Of a stretch of DNA of 50,670 nucleotides, positions 24,245 through 32,877 are shown in pieces. Below the pieces are notes generated by a model that worked only from the letters and a program-made list of their open reading frames with translations, did no database searches and was not told where the DNA came from. The position numbers and the translations under genes are program-made. Origin of the DNA: Pseudochrobactrum sp. sp1633 (GTDB taxonomy: Bacteria > Pseudomonadota > Alphaproteobacteria > Rhizobiales > Rhizobiaceae). Each line of letters opens with the position of its first letter. The stretch's first letter is position 1. Location: contig NZ_JARRAE010000020.1 in the NCBI RefSeq assembly GCF_030376605.1, positions 1 through 50,670 on the forward strand, written 5' to 3'.

Positions 24245-27137
24245 CGTTTGCCTCCGTGGGCCAAAGATATTCGCCGGTCAGCAGGATATGCGCCCAGCCC
24301 AGAGGAGAGATGTGGGCTAAAAGTTCGGGTGGCACATCGAGGCCTTCGTTTCGCCGTTCGGCGACGGCGTGGCCAAGGTGGACGGTATTCCAGTAGATGA
24401 TGATCGCCGTCAGCAGATTCAGCCCGGCGATCCGGTAATGCTGCCCCTCAGTGGTTCGATCACGGATTTCACCTTGACGGCCGATGCGCAGGGCACTCTT
24501 GAGGGCATGGTGGGCTTCGCCCTTGTTGAGGCCAATCTGGGCGCGGCGCTGCATATCGGTATCGAGGATCCACTCGATGATAAAGAGAGTGCGCTCGACG
24601 CGGCCGACTTCCCGAAGCGCGGCCGCAAGATCGTTCTGTCGGGGATAGGATGCGAGTTTCCGGAGCAACTGGCTCGGTCTGATCTTTCCGGCGGCCATCG
24701 TGGCAGCACAGCGGAAGAGATCAGGCCAGTTTGACACAATCAGTTCTTCGCGGATTTTGCCGCCCACCAGCTTGCGTAAATCTTTGGGTGTCCCCGCGGG
24801 ATCGAAGACATAAAGCCGTTTCGACGGTAAGTCGCGGATGCGCAAGACGAGCCGGTAGCCGAGCATGGCACTGGTCCCGAACAAATGATCGGTAAACCCC
24901 GCCGTATCGGCGTATTGCTCGCCGACCTGCCTGCCGACTTCATTCATCAGCAGGCCATCGAGGATGTACGGCGCTTCACTGACGGTTGCGGGAATAGTCT
25001 GTGAGGCGAACGGCGCGAACTGGTCATTGACGTGGGTATAAGCCTTGAGCCCAGGCTCACTGCCGTACTTGGCGTTGATCATGTTCATGGCCTCGCCCTG
25101 TCGTGCCGAAGGGAAAAACTGACCATCGCTTGATGCGGTTTTTCCCATGCCCCAGAACCGGGACATCGGCAGCTTGCCCTGCGCGGCCACGACCATCGCC
25201 AGCGCCTGGTTCATGCCCTCGCTTTCGACATGCCAGCGGGCAAGGCGCGAGAGCTGCCAGTAATCATGCGTGTTCGAGGCTTCCGCCATTTTTCGAAGGC
25301 CTAGGTTCAGCCCTTCGGCGAGCAGAACGTTCAGCAAGCCGACCCGATCGCTGCATGGCGCTCCGGTTCTGAGATGGGAAAAGGCGTCCGAGAATCCGAC
25401 CGCCGCGTCAACTTCCAGCAAGATGTCAGTGATCCGCACAGGCGGCATTCGACGATAAAGATCGAGGACCAGTTCCTCTGCGCTTTCGGGAACGTCTGCG
25501 GTCAACCGGTCGATCCGCAACGTTCCATCTTCAATGCTACCATGGGGGATGGTCCCGTCGCGAGCGGCACGTGCCAGCCGCTTCAGACCATCCGCAAGGC
25601 GACCCTTGCGGTCAGCCAGCCAAGCTTGAGGATCGAGAGGAACAGCCATCCTGGCATTCGCCTGCGCCGAGGTCATCGGAACAAGCACCTGCTTGAGATC
25701 GCCGTAGCGGCGGGAATGATCCAGCCATATGTCTCCAGACCGGAAAGCATCGCGAAGATGAAACAGCACCGCGACCTCCCATAAACGACCATCGCCTCGG
25801 TCTTGCGCTCGGAGATGGCGATGCCATTTCGAATTCGGCCGCAGGAATGATATACCTGTTGATGTCGGCGCACGTGTTTCGCCGATGGCTTTCGCGGCTG
25901 CAATCAATGGCTCCGCCACCGACGCAGCCTTGAGCTTCAGGCATCGCAACATCCGCGGCGCATATCGGCGAAAACGATGATACCCTTGTCCGACGTGAGC
26001 CAACGGCTCGTCTGCCAATGTACTGGTGAGTTGCGTCCCTACGGCAACCAGCTGTTCAAGCTGATGCCATTCGGCCGACCGTGCCAACACATTGTCCAAC
26101 GGAACACCATCGTCGCGAGCTTCCAGCAAAGAGGCTCCCAATGCCGTGAAAGCGCGAAGCGTATCGGTGACTGCGGCCTTGGAACCGGCAATCCGCTCGT
26201 CATGTAGCCGTTTCGCCTCTCGCCAAGTTTTCCCAACGATGCGGTCGTGGGTTTCGATGATGGCATCGGCGATCGCGGCTTCCCATTCGACGACGCAAAC
26301 GGCGAGGATCGCCCACCGCCGATCCGAACTGATGTCGCGCAGGCCATCCGTGAAGTAACGCTCGCCCTGCCGACGCAGGCGCGCGATGCGGTGTGGCGGT
26401 ACGCCTAGGAGGATCTGGGGATCGACTTCCAGACCGCGCAGGAACTCCAGCCGATCAAGCAAGCGGTTCGCTGATGCGGAATTGCTGCCGACTTCGAACT
26501 GGCGAAGCCAGATGAAACGGCTGATGTTTCCGTCAACCATTTCGGTCAGAAGCCCGTCCAGTTGCTCGCGCACACTAAAGTCGAGCCTTTCCGCTATCCG
26601 TGTCTCAATGCATCGCTCGGCGGCAACAAGGGCATCGGCGCACAGACGCTCGATCGTTGACGCCGCCGGCAGGATGGTCACCATTTTCCTGCATTGCGCG
26701 ACGAAGCGCCGCGCCAGATCTTCGTTCGACCTGGCATCTTCAGCCTGATCGAAAAGCCAATCCCGCAGATCACGGGCCCCGCGCCCCGTGAATGTCTTGT
26801 AGCCGTAGATCTCGCGCAACGCCTCCATATGTTGCTGGCGGGTCTGACGCCGGGCGGCATAGGTGAGAAGCGCATCGGCCGGAACGCCGAGCTGAGCTCC
26901 GATGAAGGAAAGGACTTCATGCGGAATCATTTCGCCCGGAGCCAGCGCGCGCCCTGGATAGCGTAGTGCACAAAGCTGCAGGGCGAAACCCAGCCTGTTT
27001 TCTGGTCTGCGGCGTTCCTGAATGTTTGCCAGATCGTCGTCGCCCAATGTGTAATGCTTCAGCAGTGATAACTCGTCCGTCGGCAGGTCGAGCAACGCCG
27101 AGCGCTGTCGCTCGGCGAGAATATGTCGTCTTGGCAT
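24240..27137 (-). CDS. tnpA: Tn3-family transposase of the outer element
   Basis: This 965-residue transposase has normal family length. The N-terminal DUF4158 region (about 1-160: PTDELSLLKHYTLGDDDLANIQERRRPENRLGFALQLCALRYPGRAL) binds the terminal repeats. The C-terminal DDE domain includes ASSDGQFFPSARQGEAMN, KYGSEPGLKAYTHVNDQ, and RQGEIRDRTTEGQHYRIAGLNL with the catalytic glutamate. The ATG at 27137 was chosen over an upstream in-frame ATG at 27194 because the family sequence begins at MPRRHILAERQRS. The stop lies inside the left terminal repeat. It is divergent from tnpR; the 95-bp gap between them is the likely res region. Confidence 0.96.
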   Translation of the reverse strand: MPRRHILAERQRSALLDLPTDELSLLKHYTLGDDDLANIQERRRPENRLGFALQLCALRYPGRALAPGEMIPHEVLSFIGAQLGVPADALLTYAARRQTRQQHMEALREIYGYKTFTGRGARDLRDWLFDQAEDARSNEDLARRFVAQCRKMVTILPAASTIERLCADALVAAERCIETRIAERLDFSVREQLDGLLTEMVDGNISRFIWLRQFEVGSNSASANRLLDRLEFLRGLEVDPQILLGVPPHRIARLRRQGERYFTDGLRDISSDRRWAILAVCVVEWEAAIADAIIETHDRIVGKTWREAKRLHDERIAGSKAAVTDTLRAFTALGASLLEARDDGVPLDNVLARSAEWHQLEQLVAVGTQLTSTLADEPLAHVGQGYHRFRRYAPRMLRCLKLKAASVAEPLIAAAKAIGETRAPTSTGISFLRPNSKWHRHLRAQDRGDGRLWEVAVLFHLRDAFRSGDIWLDHSRRYGDLKQVLVPMTSAQANARMAVPLDPQAWLADRKGRLADGLKRLARAARDGTIPHGSIEDGTLRIDRLTADVPESAEELVLDLYRRMPPVRITDILLEVDAAVGFSDAFSHLRTGAPCSDRVGLLNVLLAEGLNLGLRKMAEASNTHDYWQLSRLARWHVESEGMNQALAMVVAAQGKLPMSRFWGMGKTASSDGQFFPSARQGEAMNMINAKYGSEPGLKAYTHVNDQFAPFASQTIPATVSEAPYILDGLLMNEVGRQVGEQYADTAGFTDHLFGTSAMLGYRLVLRIRDLPSKRLYVFDPAGTPKDLRKLVGGKIREELIVSNWPDLFRCAATMAAGKIRPSQLLRKLASYPRQNDLAAALREVGRVERTLFIIEWILDTDMQRRAQIGLNKGEAHHALKSALRIGRQGEIRDRTTEGQHYRIAGLNLLTAIIIYWNTVHLGHAVAERRNEGLDVPPELLAHISPLGWAHILLTGEYLWPTEANA

Positions 27138-27232
27138 GCGCGCGTTGTCCCTGTTGAAGTACAGTCTGTTTTGGACAACAATCGCCCCATGCAAATCAAG
27201 GCTTTGCGAGCCACAAAACCACGAGGGTTCAA

Positions 27233-27859
27233 TTGGGACAGCGCGTGGCCATCTATTGCCGGGTTTCGACGGCTGATCAGTCCTGCGAACGACAGGAGCG
27301 AGATCTGACCGCCTTCGCCGGACGTGCCGGATATAAAATTGCCGGCATATATAAAGAGACGGGCTCGGGCGTGAAGCTGGACCGGGCCGAGCGCAAGAAG
27401 ATCATGGCGCTCGCTCAGGCCAGACATATCGACGCCATCCTGGTCACAGAACTCTCCCGCTGGGGACGCTCGACGATCGATCTCCTCAACACGTTGCGCG
27501 AGCTGGAAAGCTGGAAGGTCTCAGTCATCGCCATGAACGGCATGACCTTCGATCTGTCATCTCCTCATGGCCGTATGCTGGCGACTTTCCTCTCCGGTAT
27601 CGCTGAATTCGAACGCGATCTTATCAGCGAACGGGTCAAATCGGGCTTGGCCGTTGCCAAAGCGCGCGGCAAGAAACTCGGTCGACAGCGGGGGCAGCGC
27701 CCGAAGTCGGACCGTCTGGCTCCGCGAGTTCTGGCGCTCGTTGCTGAAGGCCGCAGCTATCGGCTCATTGGTCGCGAACTTGGGCTCAGCAAGAACACCG
27801 TCTCCGATATCGTGCAACGTAACCGCAACGCTATCGTCGCTCGCGAGCCAAATCGTTGA
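27233..27859 (+). CDS. tnpR: Serine resolvase of the outer Tn3 element
   Basis: This 208-residue serine recombinase has the catalytic serine in YCRVSTADQ, the conserved LVTELSRWGRSTIDLL, FLSGIAEFERDLISERVKSGLAVAKARGKKLGR, and a C-terminal helix-turn-helix (GRSYRLIGRELGLSKNTVSDIVQR). It resolves transposition cointegrates at a res site, expected between it and tnpA. The likely start is TTG 27233 with GAGG upstream. The gene appears intact. Confidence 0.93.
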   Translation: MGQRVAIYCRVSTADQSCERQERDLTAFAGRAGYKIAGIYKETGSGVKLDRAERKKIMALAQARHIDAILVTELSRWGRSTIDLLNTLRELESWKVSVIAMNGMTFDLSSPHGRMLATFLSGIAEFERDLISERVKSGLAVAKARGKKLGRQRGQRPKSDRLAPRVLALVAEGRSYRLIGRELGLSKNTVSDIVQRNRNAIVAREPNR

Positions 27860-27991
27860 GCCCGATAAAGGTCCCGATGACATCGAGCGAGAACCGGAAC
27901 GCCGGTTGATCGCCGGGCAACGCCGGCTCCATGACCAGAGATACGCCTACATCGTCTCCCGTTCGCCAAAAGCGAACTGATTGTTTCGGTG

Positions 27992-28389
27992 TTACCGGCT
28001 CCTTAGCTGGCGTACTCTGAGCCAGACATTGAGAAAACTGGCGGCGATCAAACCAGAGATGCCGACGTAGGCCAGGACAAGGCTTGGCATGAGACCGAGA
28101 AACACGACCGCTATCGCCAGCGTACTGAGCCCCCGATGATGAGAGCCCACGGTTGATGATGGCTGCGTGTTCCAAGATATAGCCCGAGTAGGGTGACGGC
28201 CAGAAACGCTGCTAACAATGGGAACAGGATCGCATCTCTTTTGATGAAGCCAAGCCCGACGGCCGATACAATCGAAAGGAGTACCGGGGAACCGAGGCAG
28301 CAGAGCGCCGCGAAGACCGATCCGGCGGCCCCGAATTTGTCCAGGTGCCGTTTCCAAAAGGTACTTTGCTCGATGGTGTTCGCGGCCAT
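27992..28389 (-). pseudogene. merC: MerC-type mercury uptake protein, frameshifted
   Basis: The first part encodes KFGAAGSVFAALCCLGSPVLLSIV, the MerC transmembrane segment with its Cys-Cys pair, followed by a second span (LFPLLAAFLAVTLLGLYLG). After ALIIGG the frame is lost at a run of five C on the plus strand (28130-28134). One more base there would continue into LSTLAIAVVFLGLMPSLVLA and a final span ending RQLRSR at 27992. MerC moves Hg(II) across the inner membrane; this copy as read lacks half of its spans. A homopolymer sequencing error is a real alternative. Confidence 0.75.
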
Positions 28390-28540
28390 AGCTGCAGTCT
28401 CCTACACACCTGCAACTTCGCACCCGCCGGGTGGATATTTTCGACGGCGCCGTTCACCCTTTGAGGCAGCAGCGTGCCGATGTGGAGCAGCGAAGAGAGG
28501 TGATACCGCTCTCCGCCCGCCGCCGCCAATCAGCCGGCGG

Positions 28541-28834
28541 CTATTGCGCCACATGCGACGGATAGCCGGCGTTGGTCGTCGCAGCAATGAGGGTCGGTAC
28601 GCCGGTGACTGCGTCATCGAAAGAGACCGTGGCGACAGCACCCGACATTGCGTCGGCTTCCTTTGCCTGGACCGCTGTGACACCCGAGACACGAGAGAGG
28701 GCCGTTTTGACGATGGGGGCGCAGAGCGCGCAGGTGGCGTTGTCAACGTTCAGTATAACAGTCTTCTCGCCGGCCACGGCGGCGAGCGGGGAAAGCAGAG
28801 CGAGGAGAACGGCAACTGCGACAGGGCGGATCAT
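28541..28834 (-). CDS. merP: Periplasmic mercury-binding protein MerP
   Basis: This 97-residue protein has a signal peptide (MIRPVAVAVLLALLSPLAAVAGE) and a heavy-metal-associated domain with the metal site in NATCALCAPIVK, closing with TTNAGYPSHVAQ. MerP captures Hg(II) in the periplasm and hands it to MerT. ATG 28834 follows AAAGGAGA. The gene sits 19 bp after merT and 151 bp before merC. The short loop before the cysteines (NATCxxC instead of GMTCxxC) is shared with the nested copy. Confidence 0.93.
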   Translation of the reverse strand: MIRPVAVAVLLALLSPLAAVAGEKTVILNVDNATCALCAPIVKTALSRVSGVTAVQAKEADAMSGAVATVSFDDAVTGVPTLIAATTNAGYPSHVAQ

Positions 28835-28853
28835 GGGATCATTCTCCTTTGGC

Positions 28854-29276
28854 TTAGAGGAACAGGGGCGCAAGTCTCGGGAACCCTAGTCCGACGATGA
28901 CGAGGACGGTGGCAACCCAGAGGCCGGCTTTGGCGATCCGTCCCGACTTGGGCTGGGCGCAATAGGAGCCCTCAGCGCAGGCGACCTTTGGCTCGCGATA
29001 GACGAGATAGAACCCGTAGCCGAGGATACCGAACGTCATGGCGGCAAAAATCGGTTGATACGGTTCGAGGGCGGTGAGGTTGCTGATCCAGGCTCCGCCG
29101 ATGCCCACGGTGAACAGGGCAAACGGGATGACGCAGCAACTCGAGACGGCGATCGCCCCGAGAATGCCGCCGGCGGCGAGCAGTTGCTGGCGTCCGCCCC
29201 GCTGGTGTTCCGATGTCACGTGGATGGCGGCGGTCGCCGACGTTCGGGATCCTTTGAGACCTGATGATGCCTCCAT
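28854..29276 (-). CDS. merT: Mercuric transport protein MerT
   Basis: This 140-residue inner-membrane protein has three spans. The first contains the Cys-Cys pair in IAVSSCCVIPFALFTVG. Then come GAWISNLTALEPYQPIF, a cytoplasmic loop with a second cysteine pair (CAEGSYCAQP), and a last span WVATVLVIVGLGFP. It receives Hg(II) from MerP and carries it inwards. A MerR-type promoter lies upstream at 29319-29349, but no merR is next to it. Confidence 0.93.
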   Translation of the reverse strand: MEASSGLKGSRTSATAAIHVTSEHQRGGRQQLLAAGGILGAIAVSSCCVIPFALFTVGIGGAWISNLTALEPYQPIFAAMTFGILGYGFYLVYREPKVACAEGSYCAQPKSGRIAKAGLWVATVLVIVGLGFPRLAPLFL

Positions 29277-29318
29277 AATTGCTCACTTTCTGCATCGTTG
29301 AACAGCGATTTGCGAAGT

Positions 29319-29349
29319 AGCCTACGCCTTGTAGTCACTACAGACTCAA
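29319..29349 (-). promoter_or_regulatory. MerR-type promoter/operator of merT-merP-merC (no adjacent merR)
   Basis: On the minus strand TTGAGT (29344-29349) and TAGGCT (29319-29324) are separated by exactly 19 bp, the overlong spacer typical of MerR-controlled promoters. The spacer holds the dyad GTAGTGACTAC. The same design recurs at 39688-39718 and 42706-42736 next to merR genes. Confidence 0.8.
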
Positions 29350-29717
29350 GGGGGATTTCAACGATTTGCGATCACGCTTCTGTGAGGGCGTTGGAAAGTG
29401 GAACCCGTTGAGCAGTCGCTGTCGTCTGAAGACCGTAGCTGGGGTTTTCAAGCATCATGAACCGTGGCGCTACCAATCTCTGTTTCCGCAGTGCCTACGT
29501 GGCCAAGCGATCAAGATTTTGTCTTGACCCTGTACCGAGTACAGGGTGTAACGAATCTCTTTGGCAGCGATCGCGTCATCGGGATACCCGACGCGGTCGT
29601 GCTTGTGATTAATGGACCGCGCCGCAGCGATGCTATGGATCTGCGATCAGAACGGAGAGCGCCTTGGACGACAAACCGACCGCCGGCATCGTGACCGCGA
29701 TCATCATCGCGCCTTTA
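29350..29717. other. Stretch without a recognised gene next to an orphan Tn3 end
   Basis: Short overlapping frames on the plus strand (about 29464-29700) have no recognisable motifs and no ribosome-binding site. The region lies between the orphan mer promoter and an orphan Tn3-type terminal repeat and may be residual flanking DNA where a merR gene once stood. Confidence 0.3.
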
Positions 29718-29755
29718 GGGGCAGCGACAAGAACTGTGCGGAATCATACGGTAAG
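29718..29755 (+). repeat. Orphan 38-bp Tn3-type terminal repeat
   Basis: A 38-bp stretch starts GGGGCAGCGACAAGAAC and ends GGAATCATACGGTAAG. It has the GGGG...TAAG ends and the GCGGAAT...TACG body of Tn5393-like terminal repeats, and differs from both other end types in this window. It lies 33 bp from the 3' end of the resolvase gene at 29789. No matching right end was found up to 33413. Confidence 0.6.
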
Positions 29756-29788
29756 TTAGAACGGATGGCGAACAGCTGGGATTGCAGC

Positions 29789-30355
29789 TCAATCCGGGCT
29801 GGAAATCGAGCTGCGAAGCACACGGTAAATGGTTGAGGAGTGAACGTTGAGGACCTTGGCGACATCACGGGGTGAATTGCCTTCGACTAGGAGCTTCTGT
29901 CCAAGTACAATTTGCTCGGTCTTTAGTGCTGGTGGCCGTCCGAAACGGACACCCTTCTGCTTGGCAATCGATCGTCCGGCGCTTGTCCGTTGGTGAATAA
30001 GCGCGCGTTCAAATTCGGCGATGCCTCCAAAGATAGTCAGCACCATTCGCCCGGCTGGCGACGTTGTATCCGCCCATGGCTCAGCGATTGAACGCAGTCC
30101 AGCGCCGAGTACGTTCAGTCTCTCGGCGATGTCGAGGAGATCACGCGTTGAGCGCGCTAATCGGTCCAAGCGGGTGACCACCACCACATCGGTATCACGC
30201 AATTGATCAAGCATGCGTTCGAGTTGTACCCGATCGCGTTTTGCACCGGAGACTTTCTCCTCATAGATTTTCTTGCAACCGACCTCAGTGAGAGCAGCTC
30301 TTTGCTGTTCAAGGTTCTGGTCGTCGGTGGAGACCCGAGCATATCCAATAAGCAT
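29789..30355 (-). CDS. tnpR: Serine resolvase of a third, otherwise missing Tn3 element
   Basis: This 188-residue resolvase has the catalytic serine in YARVSTDDQNLEQQ, VVTRLDRLARSTRDLL, FGGIAEFERALIHQRTSAGRSIAKQKGVRFGRP, and a C-terminal helix-turn-helix (SPRDVAKVLNVHSSTIYRVL). It is full length, with a clear ATG start at 30355. No transposase accompanies it. With the orphan terminal repeat at 29718 it is probably what remains of a third Tn3-family transposon. Confidence 0.93.
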   Translation of the reverse strand: MLIGYARVSTDDQNLEQQRAALTEVGCKKIYEEKVSGAKRDRVQLERMLDQLRDTDVVVVTRLDRLARSTRDLLDIAERLNVLGAGLRSIAEPWADTTSPAGRMVLTIFGGIAEFERALIHQRTSAGRSIAKQKGVRFGRPPALKTEQIVLGQKLLVEGNSPRDVAKVLNVHSSTIYRVLRSSISSPD

Positions 30356-30364
30356 GTCATATCC

Positions 30365-30414
30365 GTTGCAAAAATCGTTCGCATAACTTTACTTTTGCGC
30401 CTGACTTTTGCAAC
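30365..30414. promoter_or_regulatory. Candidate res site of the orphan resolvase
   Basis: GTTGCAAAA (30365-30373) and TTTTGCAAC (30406-30414) form a perfect 9-bp inverted repeat directly upstream of the resolvase gene, with further TTTTGC-like half-sites between. The location and spacing fit part of a resolution site. Confidence 0.5.
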
Positions 30415-30509
30415 AGAAAAATCGCAATCATTACAATGAGCGGGTGAAGTGTTCTAAAACTTAGGACTTGCGCGACAAGGCTATGAGGTGATGAACTGTA
30501 TAGCGTCGC

Positions 30510-30537
30510 TTGACACTATACGTTTAGCTTGATAGTG
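30510..30537 (+). promoter_or_regulatory. Promoter/operator of the higBA operon
   Basis: TTGACA at 30510-30515 with GATAGT 16 bp downstream is a good promoter. CACTAT (30514-30519) and ATAGTG (30532-30537) form a dyad covering it. The higB start is at 30545, so the transcript would have almost no leader unless transcription starts elsewhere. Autorepression by HigA at this dyad is inferred. Confidence 0.5.
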
Positions 30538-30544
30538 ACGGCAC

Positions 30545-30835
30545 ATGAGAATCCGAAACGTGGTCCATAAGGGGTTACGCCGCTTCATCGAAGATGATGA
30601 CGCCACCGACTTGGAGGTGGCCGTAGTGCCGAAAGTCCGTCGCATCGCCACCTTCCTCCAAGATATGGAGCGGGAAGACGAGCTGCGCACGGTCCCGAGC
30701 TGGAAGGCCCATCAGCTCACCGGCGATCGAAAAGGCACCTGGAGCCTGTTCGTCACCAAGAACTGGCGGATCACGTTCCGGATCGACCAAACCGAAATCG
30801 AGATCATCGACATCGACTATGAAGATTACCACTAG
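30545..30835 (+). CDS. higB: HigB-type toxin (RelE superfamily)
   Basis: This 96-residue protein matches HigB/plasmid maintenance killer proteins: HKGLRRFIEDDDATDL, VRRIATFLQDMEREDELRTVPSWKAHQLTGDRKGTWSLFV and NWRITFRIDQ. HigB toxins cleave mRNA at the ribosome. The toxin precedes its antitoxin, the order that defines higBA. ATG 30545 is used. Confidence 0.92.
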   Translation: MRIRNVVHKGLRRFIEDDDATDLEVAVVPKVRRIATFLQDMEREDELRTVPSWKAHQLTGDRKGTWSLFVTKNWRITFRIDQTEIEIIDIDYEDYH

Positions 30836-30844
30836 GAGGTGGCT

Positions 30845-31177
30845 ATGAGTGCGATGCAGGGCATCCGTATGAAAAATCCCGCCCACCCCGGCGGCTTCGT
30901 CAAAAGTGAGATCATCGAGCCGCTTGGCCTTTCGGTCACGAGCGCCGCGCAAGTTCTCGGTGTTACGAGGGCGGCGTTGTCGGCCGTGCTGAACGAGCGC
31001 GCGCACCTTTCGCCGGAAATGGCGCTCCGGGTCGAAAAGGCTTTCGGCGTGTCGATGGATACGCTCATGCGGATGCAGAACAGCTATGACATTGCCCAAG
31101 CCCGCAAGCGGGAAGGGGAGATCAACGTCGCGCCCTTCAAGGGAAAGCCGCTCGATCCGCAAGCGGCTCTGGTCTGA
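30845..31177 (+). CDS. higA: HigA-type XRE antitoxin
   Basis: This 110-residue protein contains a helix-turn-helix of the XRE type (HPGGFVKSEIIEPLGLSVTSAAQVLGVTRAALSAVLNERAHLSPEMALRVEKAFG), the usual HigA pattern. It should neutralise HigB and repress the operon. AGGAGG lies six bases before ATG 30845, and the gene starts nine bases after the higB stop. Confidence 0.93.
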   Translation: MSAMQGIRMKNPAHPGGFVKSEIIEPLGLSVTSAAQVLGVTRAALSAVLNERAHLSPEMALRVEKAFGVSMDTLMRMQNSYDIAQARKREGEINVAPFKGKPLDPQAALV

Positions 31178-31239
31178 TCCGACAACAATACGAATACGGC
31201 CGCGCCGAGAAGTAGCGGCAGCTAGTGAGAGGGGCGATC

Positions 31240-32688
31240 ATGAGTGATGACGAAATATTTTCCGTCGCCAAGGAGATATCGGACAGGTTTGTTGCCGAAT
31301 GGGATCGCTTGAAAGGTGATCGCGTCCCATGGCACATGTCCGAAGTGCAAGAGCGCGTTTTCTTCGAAATATTTCTGCATGTCGTCAACGCACGACATAT
31401 GACGACCAACGATGTCGTAGAAGTAATAAAGGTCTATCTCCGTCATGCGGATTGGATAGGACTGCTAATTTGTGATTCCTCGCCTTCGAACGGGAATGGT
31501 TCGCATGGCCCTACTTGGGCTCTCGTTCGACCAAGAGGTCTTCTGGCAAGTTTTGGCGGCAGTCCGTTTCAGGCGATCTACGAGCCATTATATGAAATAC
31601 ACGGTGAAGAGGACGACCAGGATAGTGAGGAATTCTGGGATGATGACGAGCAAGACCTAACACCGGAGGAACGCAAGAAGCGGTCGAATGAGGTTGCCGA
31701 GAATTACCTCCGAAGCCACTTCGGCATTCCATATGAAGATGAGGATAACCCGGAAAACAGCTATATTACCACGCTTCCGGATGGGTTTCGAAATCCGCTC
31801 ATAATTGAAGAATTCGCCAACGGCGGATCAAATCAGGACGTTATAGGCGTCTCTCGTCGTCTTCTTATGAGAGATCGAGCCGACAGTGAGCAAAATTGGC
31901 TCGAAAAACACCGTAACAATCAAGGAGTCGCTTCGAATTTCGATATTCTGACCGCTGCGGCGCTAGATTATCATCAAAAGCGGCCGCTCGTTCGGCAGCT
32001 CCGCTCATGGACTGAAGACCAGTACATCGGGGTCCAAGAAGCCGTTATGATCATGGCCGCTGTTTGGCCCGAATTCCTGGCAGGGCGGCTCACATTCGCT
32101 TCCTCTCACCACCGATCCTGGATCGTAGTTGAACAGAAGAGCGACAAACCCTTGCTCTTCGAACGTGAGAACTGGCCGATTAACACCTCGCTTTCGCGCA
32201 TTCTTGCGGTGCTTTCTGGATTGCAATCTTTTCGCGGCATGACATGCCGGTTCGACCTATCGCAGGCAGGACAAGTCGTTTTTGATGGTCAGAGCGGTAA
32301 AATCTTGCGTGTGATCACAAAGGACTTTGAGCCGTCAGAAGAAGAAACCAGGAGCGCGCTCGGGCGGCTAACGCAACATCTCGTCAGCCTGGGGCACGAT
32401 CATGAAGCCGTTCGCTCCTCGATATCTGATCCATCTCGGTTAGGAGAGTTGATTGATCCTGCCGGCCGCCTCTTACGCACCAATCGCTCCGATCCCGAAC
32501 AGCGCCTCTTCGAAATGGCCGTCTCGATTTCAGATCGAAAACCTAGCCGGAGGAGCGCCAGCCCTATTCTAGGACACCGTACGGATGCGTTGTATAACGC
32601 GATCGGGGGAGACGGCCGCGACGACGCCTATCTTTCGGATGGTCTGTGGATATCGCCCGATGGACACCTTTCCGACAAGGGACGCTAG
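31240..32688 (+). CDS. Unknown 482-residue acidic protein, first gene of a pair
   Basis: I do not recognise this family. The protein is soluble and acidic, with a very acidic linker at about 125-150 (EEDDQDSEEFWDDDEQDLTPEE), an N-terminal helical part (EIFSVAKEISDRFVAEWDRLK), a possible globular middle (ALDYHQKRPLVRQLRSWTEDQYIGVQEAVMIMAAVWP), and a short C-terminal tail YLSDGLWISPDGHLSDKGR. A nearly identical tail pattern ends the next gene, 190 bp downstream. GAGAGGGG precedes the ATG. It lies 63 bp after higA on the same strand and may be co-transcribed. GC use matches the transposon. Confidence 0.75.
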   Translation: MSDDEIFSVAKEISDRFVAEWDRLKGDRVPWHMSEVQERVFFEIFLHVVNARHMTTNDVVEVIKVYLRHADWIGLLICDSSPSNGNGSHGPTWALVRPRGLLASFGGSPFQAIYEPLYEIHGEEDDQDSEEFWDDDEQDLTPEERKKRSNEVAENYLRSHFGIPYEDEDNPENSYITTLPDGFRNPLIIEEFANGGSNQDVIGVSRRLLMRDRADSEQNWLEKHRNNQGVASNFDILTAAALDYHQKRPLVRQLRSWTEDQYIGVQEAVMIMAAVWPEFLAGRLTFASSHHRSWIVVEQKSDKPLLFERENWPINTSLSRILAVLSGLQSFRGMTCRFDLSQAGQVVFDGQSGKILRVITKDFEPSEEETRSALGRLTQHLVSLGHDHEAVRSSISDPSRLGELIDPAGRLLRTNRSDPEQRLFEMAVSISDRKPSRRSASPILGHRTDALYNAIGGDGRDDAYLSDGLWISPDGHLSDKGR

Positions 32689-32877
32689 GCGCTGTTGCAA
32701 GCGAGCGAGACAAAACTCACCCACCTGCATTTGCAGAGGTGCAGCAACGTAAGAGAAAACCCTGTGGCTACAATTTCTTCGTCGGACAAATTTGATTCTA
32801 GTCAGGCTCAATACTGCTTGTCGTCAGATAGTTTTGTGCTTCTGAGAATAGTTCGGTTCCAAGCATCCTATACTGTT

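Noticed and set aside
24369-26966. Several frames of 80-136 codons on the plus strand across the outer tnpA
   Set aside because: They are antisense shadows of a long, clearly homologous GC-rich transposase gene and have no motifs of their own.
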